Shown: positions 1 through 6,855 of the stretch, one piece after another | Numbering within the stretch: the stretch's first letter is position 1 | Layout of the letters: each line of letters starts with the position of its first letter | Assembly: GCA_031284445.1 (NCBI GenBank) | Contig: JAISZW010000146.1 | Coordinates: 1-11,380, forward strand | Direction: 5' to 3' | Source of the DNA: Candidatus Methanovirga basalitermitum | GTDB lineage: Archaea > Methanobacteriota > Methanobacteria > Methanobacteriales > Methanobacteriaceae | DNA: 11,380 nucleotides | Program-made: the position numbers and the translations under genes | Notes under the pieces: model-generated | Seen by the model: the letters and a program-made list of their open reading frames with translations, nothing else | Databases searched by the model: none | What the model was told of the DNA's origin: nothing

Positions 1-24
1 TTTAAGGCTTTAATCATGCTGTTT

Positions 25-115
25 TCTAAAAGTACAAGATTTTAACTACTATTATCAGAATAAAAGCCCTTAAAAATCTTTTCATTTTGGTGATTGGTTA
101 TGATGTACTTTTAGA
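25..115. repeat. Bipartite inverted repeat
   Basis: A perfect 12-bp inverted repeat pairs TCTAAAAGTACA (25-36) with TGTACTTTTAGA (104-115). Just inside it, AGATTTT (37-43) can pair with AAAATCT (about 73-79), so the region could fold into a bulged stem. A looser pairing also exists between the G/C-containing AAGGCTTT (4-11) and AAAGCCCTT (63-71). It may be the transcription-termination region of a gene that ends left of the window, or the edge of an older mobile element. The sequence alone does not decide between these. Confidence 0.45.
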
Positions 116-169
116 TTTAGAGATGTGTGGATTGTGGTGTGATATGAAATAAGTATGGATAATGCTTGG

Positions 170-206
170 AAATTCACTTAATTTCTAACACCCTATAAAT
201 AGAAAT
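170..206 (+). repeat. Probable left end of the IS200/IS605-family element (copy 1)
   Basis: About 100 bases before tnpB, ATTTCTA (181-187) and TAGAAAT (200-206) form a 7-bp stem with a 12-base loop. Subterminal hairpins are typical of IS200/IS605 left ends. The 27 bases at 170-196 recur at 6803-6829 with only three mismatches, all transitions, which suggests a mobile-element end. The exact tip of the element and its target flank cannot be fixed without an empty site or a second full copy. Confidence 0.45.
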
Positions 207-289
207 AAAGTTATCATAATGTCAAAAAAGAATACTGCCTATAATAATCTTTGATTTTTAGGTAGATGAATTTTTTAACAACAAAAAAA

Positions 290-297
290 GGAGGTGA
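290..297 (+). promoter_or_regulatory. Strong Shine-Dalgarno of tnpB, decides the start
   Basis: GGAGGTGA at 290-297 is a near-perfect match to the anti-SD of archaeal 16S rRNA. It lies 5 bases before ATG at 303. A GTG at 294, in the same frame, is part of this site, so the ATG at 303 is the better start. Confidence 0.8.
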
Positions 298-302
298 AAA
301 AT

Positions 303-1479
303 ATGATAAATAAAGTACAAAAAAGTCAAATAGTAAGAATAAATACAAATAAGTTCCTATTTAATCATTTTGGAGCTTGTAGATACATATTCAATCAATT
401 GAAAGCAATGAGTAAATTTCAATATAAATATCCATGCTATGGAAATAGTACAAATTTTAATCCAATCAATAATTTTAGTTGTAATAATTTTACTAAATTA
501 CTTAAAGATAACATAACATGGTTAAAAGATACTCCTGCTGTTAGTCTACAACGAATAGGTAAAAACTTTGCTACAGCTATGAATAATATGATTAGAATAA
601 GAAAGTCAGCAAAACCTGAAGATTTAGCTGAAAATCCTGATTATGGTTTCCCTAAGTGGAAAAGTAGATATAATCCTATACAAACTATGTACTTTACTAA
701 TCAAGTAGTTAAAATTGATTATGAGCATAAAATGATTAAATTATCTAAATTGGGATGGTTTAAAACTGTTAACCTTAGAAAAATAAAAGGTAAAATAAAT
801 GGAATTACATTAAAATTAAAAAATAATAAATATTACATAGTTATTAACTATAAAAACAGTCCTGTAGAATCATTACCTAAAACTGGTGAAACTGTAGGTA
901 TAGATTTAGGTATTAAAGATGCTATGGTTTTAAGTGATGGTTTCAAATCTGGTAAAATCCAAGATTTAGAATCTGATAAGAAAATAGCAAGACTTAATAA
1001 AAAATTAGCTGTTAGAACTAAAAATCATAAAATAAATACAAATAATAGCGGTAAGACAAAAACCAAGCTTAGCCGTATCTATGAGACTAAAAAGAATAGA
1101 CTCATGGATAAAATACATAAAATCACAGCTCAAATAGTTAAAAAGTACGATAAAATCTTTGTCGGTGATTTAAATCATGGATTCCAAGCAAAAAATAAAC
1201 ATTTAGCTAAAGATACACATGATTCACACCAATATGAAATAAAGAGACAGTTAAAGTATAAATCTGATTGGTATGGTAAAAAATTTGAAGTTGTGGATGA
1301 AAAGTACACCAGTAAAACTTGTAGTGTTTGTGGTAATCAATTTGATGAACTTAAACTATCTAATGAGCTGGACTTGTACTAAATGTAATACTAAGCATGA
1401 TAGAGATATTAATGCAAGTATCAACATTCGAACTGTAGGAAGTACAGGGATTGCGTTTAGTAAAACTAACCTTAGTTAG
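303..1479 (+). pseudogene. tnpB: TnpB (IS605 OrfB), RNA-guided nuclease, frameshifted near the C-terminus
   Basis: This is a TnpB protein of the IS200/IS605 family, the transposon-encoded RNA-guided DNA nuclease ancestral to Cas12. From ATG 303 the first frame runs to TAA 1380-1382 (359 codons before the stop). It shows RuvC-I GIDLGIKD (Asp about residue 201), a RuvC-II region reading FVGDLNHG, and the first zinc-knuckle pair CSVC (about 340-343). The second half, WTCTKCNTKHDRDINASINI, is found in the next frame, which ends at 1479. Dropping one base at about 1368 (the C in GAGCTGG) joins the two frames into a normal TnpB tail carrying the second CxxC and the RuvC-III Asp. As written, the protein lacks both and should be inactive unless there is programmed frameshifting or a sequencing error. 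The usual RuvC-II Glu is Gly at about 288. No tnpA transposase is present, so the element depends on a TnpA in trans or is immobile. Confidence 0.9.
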
Positions 1480-1490
1480 TGGATTACGAA

Positions 1491-1531
1491 TCTGCCGATT
1501 TAAATCTCCGATTTAATCGGTAGAGCTTCAA
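1491..1531 (+). ncRNA. IS right-end hairpin, probable 3' part of the omega/re-RNA
   Basis: Twelve bases after the tnpB frame ends, the left arm 1491-1504 pairs with the right arm 1512-1524 around a 7-base loop (1505-1511). The stem has one bulged T and one G-T pair. It is followed by GTAGAGCTTCAA, which resembles the GTAGTTCA-like tips of IS605 right ends. In TnpB elements the guide RNA is made from the end of tnpB plus the right end, and the flanking host bases (here from about 1532) act as guide. The RNA itself is inferred from this arrangement, and the exact element tip is uncertain by a few bases. Confidence 0.55.
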
Positions 1532-1555
1532 TAAAAGATTATAATGTAAGTTTCT

Positions 1556-1827
1556 ATGAAGATGGGTAGATTAATTAATAATTTTAGAAGTTTAAAGGTT
1601 TTCAGGTTTAAGTCTACATATATAACTGGATTTTGCTTTCTAAGTATGTTACTTTTGGTTTTTACACCAATTAGTAAGTAATGATACCTGGTGACTCTAA
1701 GATGTATATGGATATTAATGATGTATTGTTTAATATATCAACTGAATCAGTATGAATATCTAATGATTCAGATTATATTTAAGTTAAAATAGAAGAGAAT
1801 GAATCTGTTAATAAATATAATTTTTAG
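1556..1827 (+). pseudogene. Broken small secreted or membrane protein gene
   Basis: ATG at 1556 opens a 41-codon frame (stop 1679-1681). It begins with basic residues (KMGRLINNFRSLKVFRFK) followed by a hydrophobic stretch (TGFCFLSMLLLVFTPIS), which looks like a signal peptide or membrane anchor. Immediately afterwards the adjacent frame continues from 1681 with acidic, polar protein-like sequence (MIPGDSKMYMDINDVLFN), interrupted by TGA at 1753 and TAA at 1780 and ending at TAG 1825-1827. A signal sequence followed by a soluble segment, broken by one frameshift and two stops, is best read as a decayed gene for an exported protein. The family is not recognised. It begins about 25 bases after the IS right end, so the IS may have landed just upstream of it. 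Confidence 0.45.
1811..1822 (+). promoter_or_regulatory. Possible TATA box for thiH
   Basis: ATAAATATAATT lies about 60-70 bases before the thiH start. An archaeal TATA element here would put transcription start near 1845, with a leader of about 40 bases. No clear Shine-Dalgarno is seen before ATG 1882. The region is AT-rich, so the match is weak evidence. Confidence 0.25.
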
Positions 1828-1881
1828 TGAAAACATAGACTATCCCTATAGAAAAAATCCGATCCAAAGAATAGCGATAAT

Positions 1882-2991
1882 ATGGAACATATAAGATCAA
1901 ACATACTAAATAAAGTCCAAAATCACCTGAAAAATTTTAATCCAAACGATTACAAGGAGATAGATATTAAAAATACATTATCTAAAAAAAAATTAGATCT
2001 TAATGATTTTACAATCTTACTTTCACCAATAGCAGAAGATTTTATTGAAGAAATTGCTTATAAATCTAAAATAGAAACCTCAAAACAGTTTGGAAATTCA
2101 ATCTCTCTTTTTACTCCACTATACATTAGTAACTACTGTGAAAATAGTTGCATATATTGTGGTTTCAATGCACAAAATAAAATTAAACGAGGAAATTTAA
2201 GTCTACGAGAGATTGAAGAAGAATTAAAAGATATTTCAAAAACAGGTTTACAGGATATTTTACTTTTAACTGGTGAATCAAAAACAACAAGTTTAAGATA
2301 TATTGGTGAAGCCGTAAAATTAGCAAGAAAATATTTTAGTTTAGTTGGACTTGAAATATATCCTGTTGATGTTGATGACTACAAGTACTTACATAATTGT
2401 GGTGCAGACTATGTATGCACCTACCAAGAAACTTATGATGAAAAACAATACAAAAAATTTCACTTAAAAGGTCCTAAATCTAATTATGAATATAGGTTTA
2501 ACTCACAAGAAAGAGCTATTAAAGGAGGTATGAGAAAAGTCACCTTTGGATCGTTGCTTGGTCTAGGAGATTTTAGAGCCGATGCATTTGCAACTGGATT
2601 ACATGGTTATTTCATCCAAAGAATGTATCCTCAAAGTGAAATTTCTTTCTCATTTCTGCGACTTAGACCGTTCATCCATCAAAACTTTGAACATAAAACA
2701 AAAATAAATGAAAAACAGTTACTACAACTCATCTTGGCTCAAAGACTTTTCACACCATTTGCAGACATTACAGTTTCTACAAGGGAAGACCCTCAATTTA
2801 GAAATGGTGTTGTAGATATAGGAGTTAATAGAATATCTGCTGGAGTAAGTGTAGGTGTTGGAGGGCATGGAAGAAGTCCAAAAGGAGATGAGCAATTTGA
2901 AATCCAAGACACTCGCTCAGTTGAAGAGATAAAAAACTCCCTCTACAAAAAAGGTCTACAACCAGTCTTCAACAATCATGTTTATTTATAG
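1882..2991 (+). CDS. thiH: ThiH, 2-iminoacetate synthase (radical SAM tyrosine lyase)
   Basis: ThiH cleaves L-tyrosine with S-adenosylmethionine to give dehydroglycine (2-iminoacetate) and p-cresol; dehydroglycine then feeds thiazole synthesis by ThiG/ThiS. The protein is 369 residues, close to bacterial ThiH (about 375). The radical-SAM cluster motif CENSCIYC places cysteines at 86, 90 and 93, spaced CX3CX2C and preceded by LYISNY as in ThiH. Further ThiH-like blocks are GMRKVTFGSLLGLGDFRADAF (residues about 215-235), the SFLRLRPF segment, and a C-terminal half with STREDPQFRNG, an SAG turn and GDEQFEIQDTRSVEEI. HydG, the related hydrogenase maturase, is about 100 residues longer with a C-terminal CxxC cluster that is absent here, so ThiH is the better call. 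There is no thiamine gene beside it. The gene converges on the DUF63 gene. ThiH is mainly bacterial, so lateral acquisition is plausible. Confidence 0.9.
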   Translation: MEHIRSNILNKVQNHLKNFNPNDYKEIDIKNTLSKKKLDLNDFTILLSPIAEDFIEEIAYKSKIETSKQFGNSISLFTPLYISNYCENSCIYCGFNAQNKIKRGNLSLREIEEELKDISKTGLQDILLLTGESKTTSLRYIGEAVKLARKYFSLVGLEIYPVDVDDYKYLHNCGADYVCTYQETYDEKQYKKFHLKGPKSNYEYRFNSQERAIKGGMRKVTFGSLLGLGDFRADAFATGLHGYFIQRMYPQSEISFSFLRLRPFIHQNFEHKTKINEKQLLQLILAQRLFTPFADITVSTREDPQFRNGVVDIGVNRISAGVSVGVGGHGRSPKGDEQFEIQDTRSVEEIKNSLYKKGLQPVFNNHVYL

Positions 2992-3017
2992 AATAAGGTA
3001 TCCAAAGCATGCTGATC

Positions 3018-3046
3018 ATAGCTTTTAAAATTTTATAGCTATTTTA
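3018..3046 (+). terminator. Possible thiH terminator hairpin
   Basis: ATAGCT (3018-3023) pairs with AGCTAT (3037-3042) across an AT-rich loop and is followed by TTTT (3042-3045), 27 bases after the thiH stop. It is a plausible but weak 3' end signal, as the stem is only 6 bp. Confidence 0.35.
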
Positions 3047-3123
3047 ATATCCTATAGTTACTGATAAATCCAAACTTTAGTTTTTTGAGAGTATATTAAC
3101 TTGAAACTTGATTAACGAGGGGA

Positions 3124-3146
3124 GTTATAGATCTCCTAAAAAAAAA
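3124..3146 (-). terminator. Oligo-T terminator of the DUF63 gene
   Basis: Read on the minus strand, a run of nine T (3146-3138) begins 18 bases after the DUF63 stop codon and is followed by AGGAGATC. T-rich tracts directly after the stop are the usual archaeal termination signal. Confidence 0.5.
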
Positions 3147-3164
3147 TATTTGTTATAGGGGTAA

Positions 3165-3959
3165 TCAAATGTTTAAAAAGAGGGTCAAAGTTATTAAATT
3201 TCTTAATCCTGGTGCAAGACCTAAGATAAATATAGATAACTTTAATAATCCTTTAATCACATCATCATCCACATACTTATCTACAACATATAATACCATA
3301 GTTATTACTATTATTTTTAAAGGAAAAATAGTTGCAGCCGTTAAAGTTTCCTTATATATAAAGTTAGGAATCAGGTGCTGTTCACTAAACCCATATAAGT
3401 CCACAGCTACAAATGTGGATGAACCATCAAAAAGATGAGCCGATATAATGGCTAAATTATACTTATTTTTATAAAGATAGAAAATTTTACCGATTAAAAA
3501 GAATAATATAGTTAATGTGATCCAAATAGCTATTATCTCTAAGATTGAAATTAGATTTACTCTATTTATACATGTTAAAATTGGGATTAAGAAAGTTGTT
3601 CCTATTATAAATAAGATTTTTCTATAGTCTATGTTCATTTTCTTTTCAAGATATATTCCTATCAACAAAGATAAAATTGTTACGCTACCTACGATAAAGT
3701 AAATCCCTGGTGTAATTAAGAACCAGTTATAAAATAGAATTCTATTGTCTACAAGTGCTCGTATACATGAACCAATAAAAATAAATGGAATTACATAAAA
3801 AATTAATTCAGTTGGGTCTTTTTCTAATTTTTTAAAAAATTTTATTAATCCAATTATTATTAAAGCTAATATTAAGCTATAAATTATAGTGTTAAATAAA
3901 GTGTATCCTGAAAAAAAATAAATTTTTAAAAATTCTATTATTTGAGAATGTAAATCCAT
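3165..3959 (-). CDS. DUF63 family integral membrane protein
   Basis: The 264-residue protein is very hydrophobic, with about seven or eight membrane segments (roughly residues 22-41, 52-71, 80-102, 114-130, 138-160, 168-187, 208-226 and 238-262). It matches DUF63, an archaeal family of unknown function. The tell-tale blocks are SAHLFDGSSTFVAVD (173-187), GFSEQHLIPNF (190-200), a FPLK motif (212-215) and ILGLAPGLRN (245-254) near the C-terminus, with an early TLFNTIIYSLI segment. ATG 3959 is preceded on the minus strand by GAGTGA at a spacing of 5, a partial Shine-Dalgarno, and by a TATA-like CTATAAAT. It stands alone and convergent with thiH. No substrate or reaction can be assigned. Confidence 0.88.
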   Translation of the reverse strand: MDLHSQIIEFLKIYFFSGYTLFNTIIYSLILALIIIGLIKFFKKLEKDPTELIFYVIPFIFIGSCIRALVDNRILFYNWFLITPGIYFIVGSVTILSLLIGIYLEKKMNIDYRKILFIIGTTFLIPILTCINRVNLISILEIIAIWITLTILFFLIGKIFYLYKNKYNLAIISAHLFDGSSTFVAVDLYGFSEQHLIPNFIYKETLTAATIFPLKIIVITMVLYVVDKYVDDDVIKGLLKLSIFILGLAPGLRNLITLTLFLNI

Positions 3960-3984
3960 TTAATTCACTCATTTACTCACTATG

Positions 3985-3992
3985 ATTTATAG
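3985..3992 (-). promoter_or_regulatory. TATA-like box of the DUF63 gene
   Basis: CTATAAAT on the minus strand is centred about 30 bases before the DUF63 ATG. With the usual archaeal spacing, transcription would start within a few bases of the start codon, giving a very short leader. Confidence 0.4.
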
Positions 3993-4016
3993 AAGTTGTA
4001 GATTAGTTTCTAAGTA

Positions 4017-4118
4017 CTATTTTGATGAATTCCAACCTAAGTTAGTTTTCAATTCATTATATATCTTAAGAAGTCCTTTAGATCTAATAGTTACATTCAT
4101 ATCTCTATGAAATGTATT
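4017..4118 (-). pseudogene. Possible relic of a TnpB-type C-terminus
   Basis: A 33-codon open stretch on the minus strand, without its own start, contains HRDMNVTIRSKGLLKIYNEL. This resembles the end of TnpB-type proteins, where an HRD/DRD-x-N motif (the RuvC-III aspartate) is followed by an NIRxxGL helix. Nothing recognisable of the rest of such a gene survives upstream on the same strand, and TAA precedes it in frame. If real, it is a small leftover of a second, different IS605-type gene, lying directly upstream of the DUF63 promoter. The match is short, so confidence is low. Confidence 0.3.
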
Positions 4119-4847
4119 TTAGATCTATTCATCAAATTAAGAAAAATGATTCATGTTTTTCATGAAAAAATGGCTGTTTCAGCGATTCAGGGGCTTGAGT
4201 TTTTTGTTATTATTGTCTTGATCTTAGAGGACTATGGTTTGGAATCTATAATTTAATATCTGAAGCTATAGTTAATAATGTTGATCAAGTTCTTTTCATT
4301 TTATGTTTTAAATTTCTTACCTGTGGTAGACTATTGCAAGTTTCAATTTTATTTGCTGTTCTACATATATTTAGGTTTGTCATGAAAATTATGAGCTTAT
4401 CAAATCTATAGAGAGTTTATCACTAATTTTTTTTTTGGCTGAAGAGTATTATTCTCTATTATCTCCTTAAAATACTGCATACCATTTGGTAAACCTTCCA
4501 TCGAAAAAACCTCTAAAAAATAATATTTTATAATTATCATGAATAAAATTTTAAATCATAAAAGTGGGCAAAAATTCTAAAATCGGCAAGAAACTGCCAT
4601 TTTTGCTGTGATTATATGTTGATATAATATATAACATTTAGCTATACTTTTATAGTGATTTTTTGGACTAAATATTTTAATTGTTATTTAATTTATAATA
4701 ATTATTTTAATAAATAAAGATGATAAAAGTGGCATTATAAAATTAGCATGGTTTTTCATAATTCAAAAATTGAGAAACTTAGTGAAAAGATAAAGACATT
4801 TTAGTAGATGTTTCGAGTCTTTTTGGTTGAAAATCAATTCAGAGCTA
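4119..4847. other. Gene-free interval with no clear content
   Basis: No intact gene is visible. On the minus strand one frame (about 4140-4405) reads protein-like in pieces (for example NICRTANKIETCNSLPQV and QAPESLKQPFFHEKHESF) with several stops, and a 31-codon ORF starting MEGLPNGMQYFKEII lies at 4501-4406. The plus strand carries a T10 run at 4427-4436. These may be coding relics, but I could not assign a family. Confidence 0.3.
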
Positions 4848-5210
4848 CGAAAACCATATTGCTTTTACAGTACCTATTTTCCGTGTAGCTATATGTGTTT
4901 TGCCACATTTAGGATAGATGTACTATTGGGAGTAAACTTCATCTAATTTATTCACTTTCCACTTACTATACCATTTTTAAATTGAATAAAATTCCACAAT
5001 CACAATATCTTTATCAAAATAAACACATTTAAGTTATTTTTCTCTTGTTTTCATATCAAGAAAAATATCAATCTTTAAGCTACAATTACTGAAAATCTTC
5101 GATTTTTGGTAATCAAGATACATTCTATCTTCTTCAATTATCACTAAATCAAAATCGTTAACTATAAATGGTTGTAAAGACAAACCATTTATAAATATGT
5201 GTGTTTGTGA
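4848..5210 (-). pseudogene. Degenerate gene with zinc-ribbon-like motif, possibly a transposase N-terminus
   Basis: On the minus strand one frame reads as continuous protein for about 120 codons but is cut by TAA at 5036, TAA at 4979 and TAG at 4925, before TAG/TGA at 4847/4841. The first 58 codons are fully open and include LSLQPFIVNDFDLVIIEEDR and DIFLDMKTREK. After the stops comes YIYPKCGKTHIATRKIG, which looks like the second CxxC-type knuckle of a zinc ribbon with one cysteine lost (YPKCGKTH for CPKCGKTH). Several transposase families have such an N-terminal ribbon. All pieces keep the same frame, as expected for a gene killed by point mutations. The family assignment is a guess, and neither a start nor a C-terminal catalytic part was found. 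Confidence 0.4.
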
Positions 5211-5367
5211 TCATATTTATATTTGTTGATCCACACCTATTTAAAGATTTCTATTGTGTTTAAACATTATTTTAAATTTAAATAGGGGATGTTGCAAAAT
5301 TTACAAAATTTTTGATCTATCATGTGGATTTTTTATAGTGTCAATTTTTATGAGATTAGGTTTTACG

Positions 5368-6045
5368 ATGAATGTAATAATTATTATTCCAGCATTTAAT
5401 GAAGAAGATAATATTAAAGATGTTGCAAGTAAATCATTGGAATATGGTGATGTTCTTGTCGTTGATGATGGATCTACTGACAATACAAAGAAGAATGCAA
5501 GATCATCTGGAGCAAAGGTCATAAGTCATGAAAATAATAAAGGTAAAGGATTCGCAATAAAGACAGGGATAAAAGAAGCCTTAAAACATCCTTACGAAGT
5601 CTTTATTTTCATTGATGGTGATGGTCAGCACGATCCTAATTTAATCCAAGATTTCATGAAAAAAATGGATAGCTGTGATATTGTAATAGGTTCAAGGTTC
5701 TTGAAGGGGGAATTGAAAAACATGCCTATTCAACGAAAGCTTTCAAATCTAATCACGACAAAATTAATCTCTTTTATTACAGAACAGCATTTAACAGATA
5801 GTCAATCTGGTTTTAGAGGAGTATCTAAGGAAATGGCTGAACATTTTTTAAAAAGTCCATACAATGATTATCGGTTTGAGTCAGATGTTTTAATCAATTT
5901 CCTAAGTAAAATAAGATATGATGAGGTATCAATCCCATCAAGATATGGCGAGGAAGTGAGTCATATAACACATACCCACACAATAAAATATGTTTTTTTT
6001 ATTTCCAAAAATGTAATTAAAAATATGATCAACAAATTTATATAG
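5368..6045 (+). CDS. Family 2 glycosyltransferase (polyprenyl-phosphate sugar synthase-like)
   Basis: A 225-residue soluble GT2 enzyme that would transfer a sugar from a nucleotide donor, probably to a polyprenyl (dolichyl) phosphate at the inner membrane face, as in the DPM1/DPG-synthase-like group. Motifs from the N-terminus are IIIPAFNEEDNI (4-15), VVDDGSTD (31-38) for nucleotide binding, DGDGQHDP (83-90) with the metal-binding DxD, GSRF (108-111), and SQSGFRG (145-151) in the acceptor region. There are no membrane helices. The frame is open back to 5254, but the extra residues do not fit the family. An in-frame ATG at 5350 is possible, yet AGGT at 5358-5361, six bases before ATG 5368, and the family's usual start (MNVIIIIPAFNE) favour 5368. 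It converges on the DUF2142 gene across a 1-kb gap, so it is not in the glycan block but fits its theme. Confidence 0.88.
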   Translation: MNVIIIIPAFNEEDNIKDVASKSLEYGDVLVVDDGSTDNTKKNARSSGAKVISHENNKGKGFAIKTGIKEALKHPYEVFIFIDGDGQHDPNLIQDFMKKMDSCDIVIGSRFLKGELKNMPIQRKLSNLITTKLISFITEQHLTDSQSGFRGVSKEMAEHFLKSPYNDYRFESDVLINFLSKIRYDEVSIPSRYGEEVSHITHTHTIKYVFFISKNVIKNMINKFI

Positions 6046-6480
6046 ATAATTTTAATAAAAATAACTTGAATGATCTGGGGATTATTTAAGATTCCAAATA
6101 TTTAATTACAAATCAACACAAAATACATTGCATCTCTTTTTAGCAGACATAAAATGTTGAGTATGAAGATATTAATAGATACACTATTATAAAAACTATA
6201 TATAGAACGTTAGATTTTGAACAAACATCAAAACATTTTCTGTATTTTTTATCATATTTCAAGTGGATATGTACATTATCTTCTAAAAATACATTTTTAT
6301 ATATTATTTTAAATTAAAAAACATGGTTTTAAGTTCGAATATAATTAATAAGTGAATAATTAAGCTTTCTTGAATATGTGGAAAACAAGTTATAGTAAAA
6401 ATAATTTAAAACAAAATTTAAAATATTGAATGAGTATATTTGACATTTTAAAAGGTTTATCAACATTATTTATTTATATT
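6046..6480. other. Gene-free interval
   Basis: Very AT-rich sequence after the GT2 stop. No gene, clean terminator or convincing coding relic was seen. Plus-strand frames are short and interrupted. Confidence 0.5.
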
Positions 6481-6569
6481 ACAACATTTTAGTTGTTATT
6501 ATTAGATTAAATCCATTGAAAATCTGTTCTGGATTTTATCCAAGATTTTAATGGATTATTTCATCTAAT
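6481..6569. repeat. Small hairpin plus large imperfect inverted repeat
   Basis: ACAAC (6481-6485) pairs with GTTGT (6492-6496). Next to it, arms 6501-6525 and 6543-6569 form a long imperfect palindrome. The reverse complement of the right arm matches the left arm apart from two extra bases and two substitutions. The loop can itself pair GGAT (6531-6534) with ATCC (6538-6541). Such a structure, over 60 bases between two convergent genes, may be a bidirectional terminator or a small non-autonomous (MITE-like) repeat. Confidence 0.55.
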
Positions 6570-6636
6570 ATTTAAATATTTTGATTATAGTGTAGCACCA
6601 AATTTTTAGCATTAAAACTATCAAATCATATATAAA

Positions 6637-6672
6637 TAAATCGGAAAGTTTAGTTAAATCAGGAAGTTTAGT
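6637..6672. repeat. Two tandem 18-bp direct repeats
   Basis: Units 6637-6654 and 6655-6672 abut exactly and differ at two of 18 positions. Both begin TAAATC and end AAGTTTAGT. They lie in a gene-free stretch. They could be a binding site for a dimeric protein or a simple duplication. Confidence 0.6.
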
Positions 6673-6802
6673 GCCAAAAATTAAGTTTTTTTTACTATAA
6701 TATTTGGTTTATTTCTATTTTCATGAATAATTAAGATGTGTTTTTAGATTTCAAGATATATGAGTTGTATTAAAATCTAAAATAAACATTGAAAATCCTT
6801 CA

Positions 6803-6829
6803 AAATTTGCTTGATTTCTAACACCCTAT
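6803..6829 (+). repeat. Second copy of the presumed IS left end
   Basis: This 27-base stretch repeats 170-196 with three transitions. The shared core ATTTCTAACACCCTAT (6814-6829) is identical. The hairpin partner TAGAAAT seen in the first copy is absent here, and no tnpB follows, so it is best read as a solo or decayed element end. A shared regulatory motif is the alternative. Confidence 0.5.
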
Positions 6830-6855
6830 GTTGAACATTAACAAAAAAAACCTGC

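Noticed and set aside
1828..1881. TPP riboswitch before thiH
   Set aside because: No thi-box core (CTGAGA, GACC-type segments) is seen in the short leader.
1882..2991. HydG (hydrogenase maturase) as the radical-SAM call
   Set aside because: The protein is about 100 residues too short and lacks the C-terminal CxxC extension of HydG.
3169..3438. 89-codon plus-strand ORF
   Set aside because: It lies entirely opposite the DUF63 gene, whose translation matches a known family. The plus-strand product has no recognisable features.
5254..5367. Longer N-terminus for the GT2 gene
   Set aside because: The upstream residues do not fit the GT2 family start, and an AGGT site and the PAFNE-type start support 5368.
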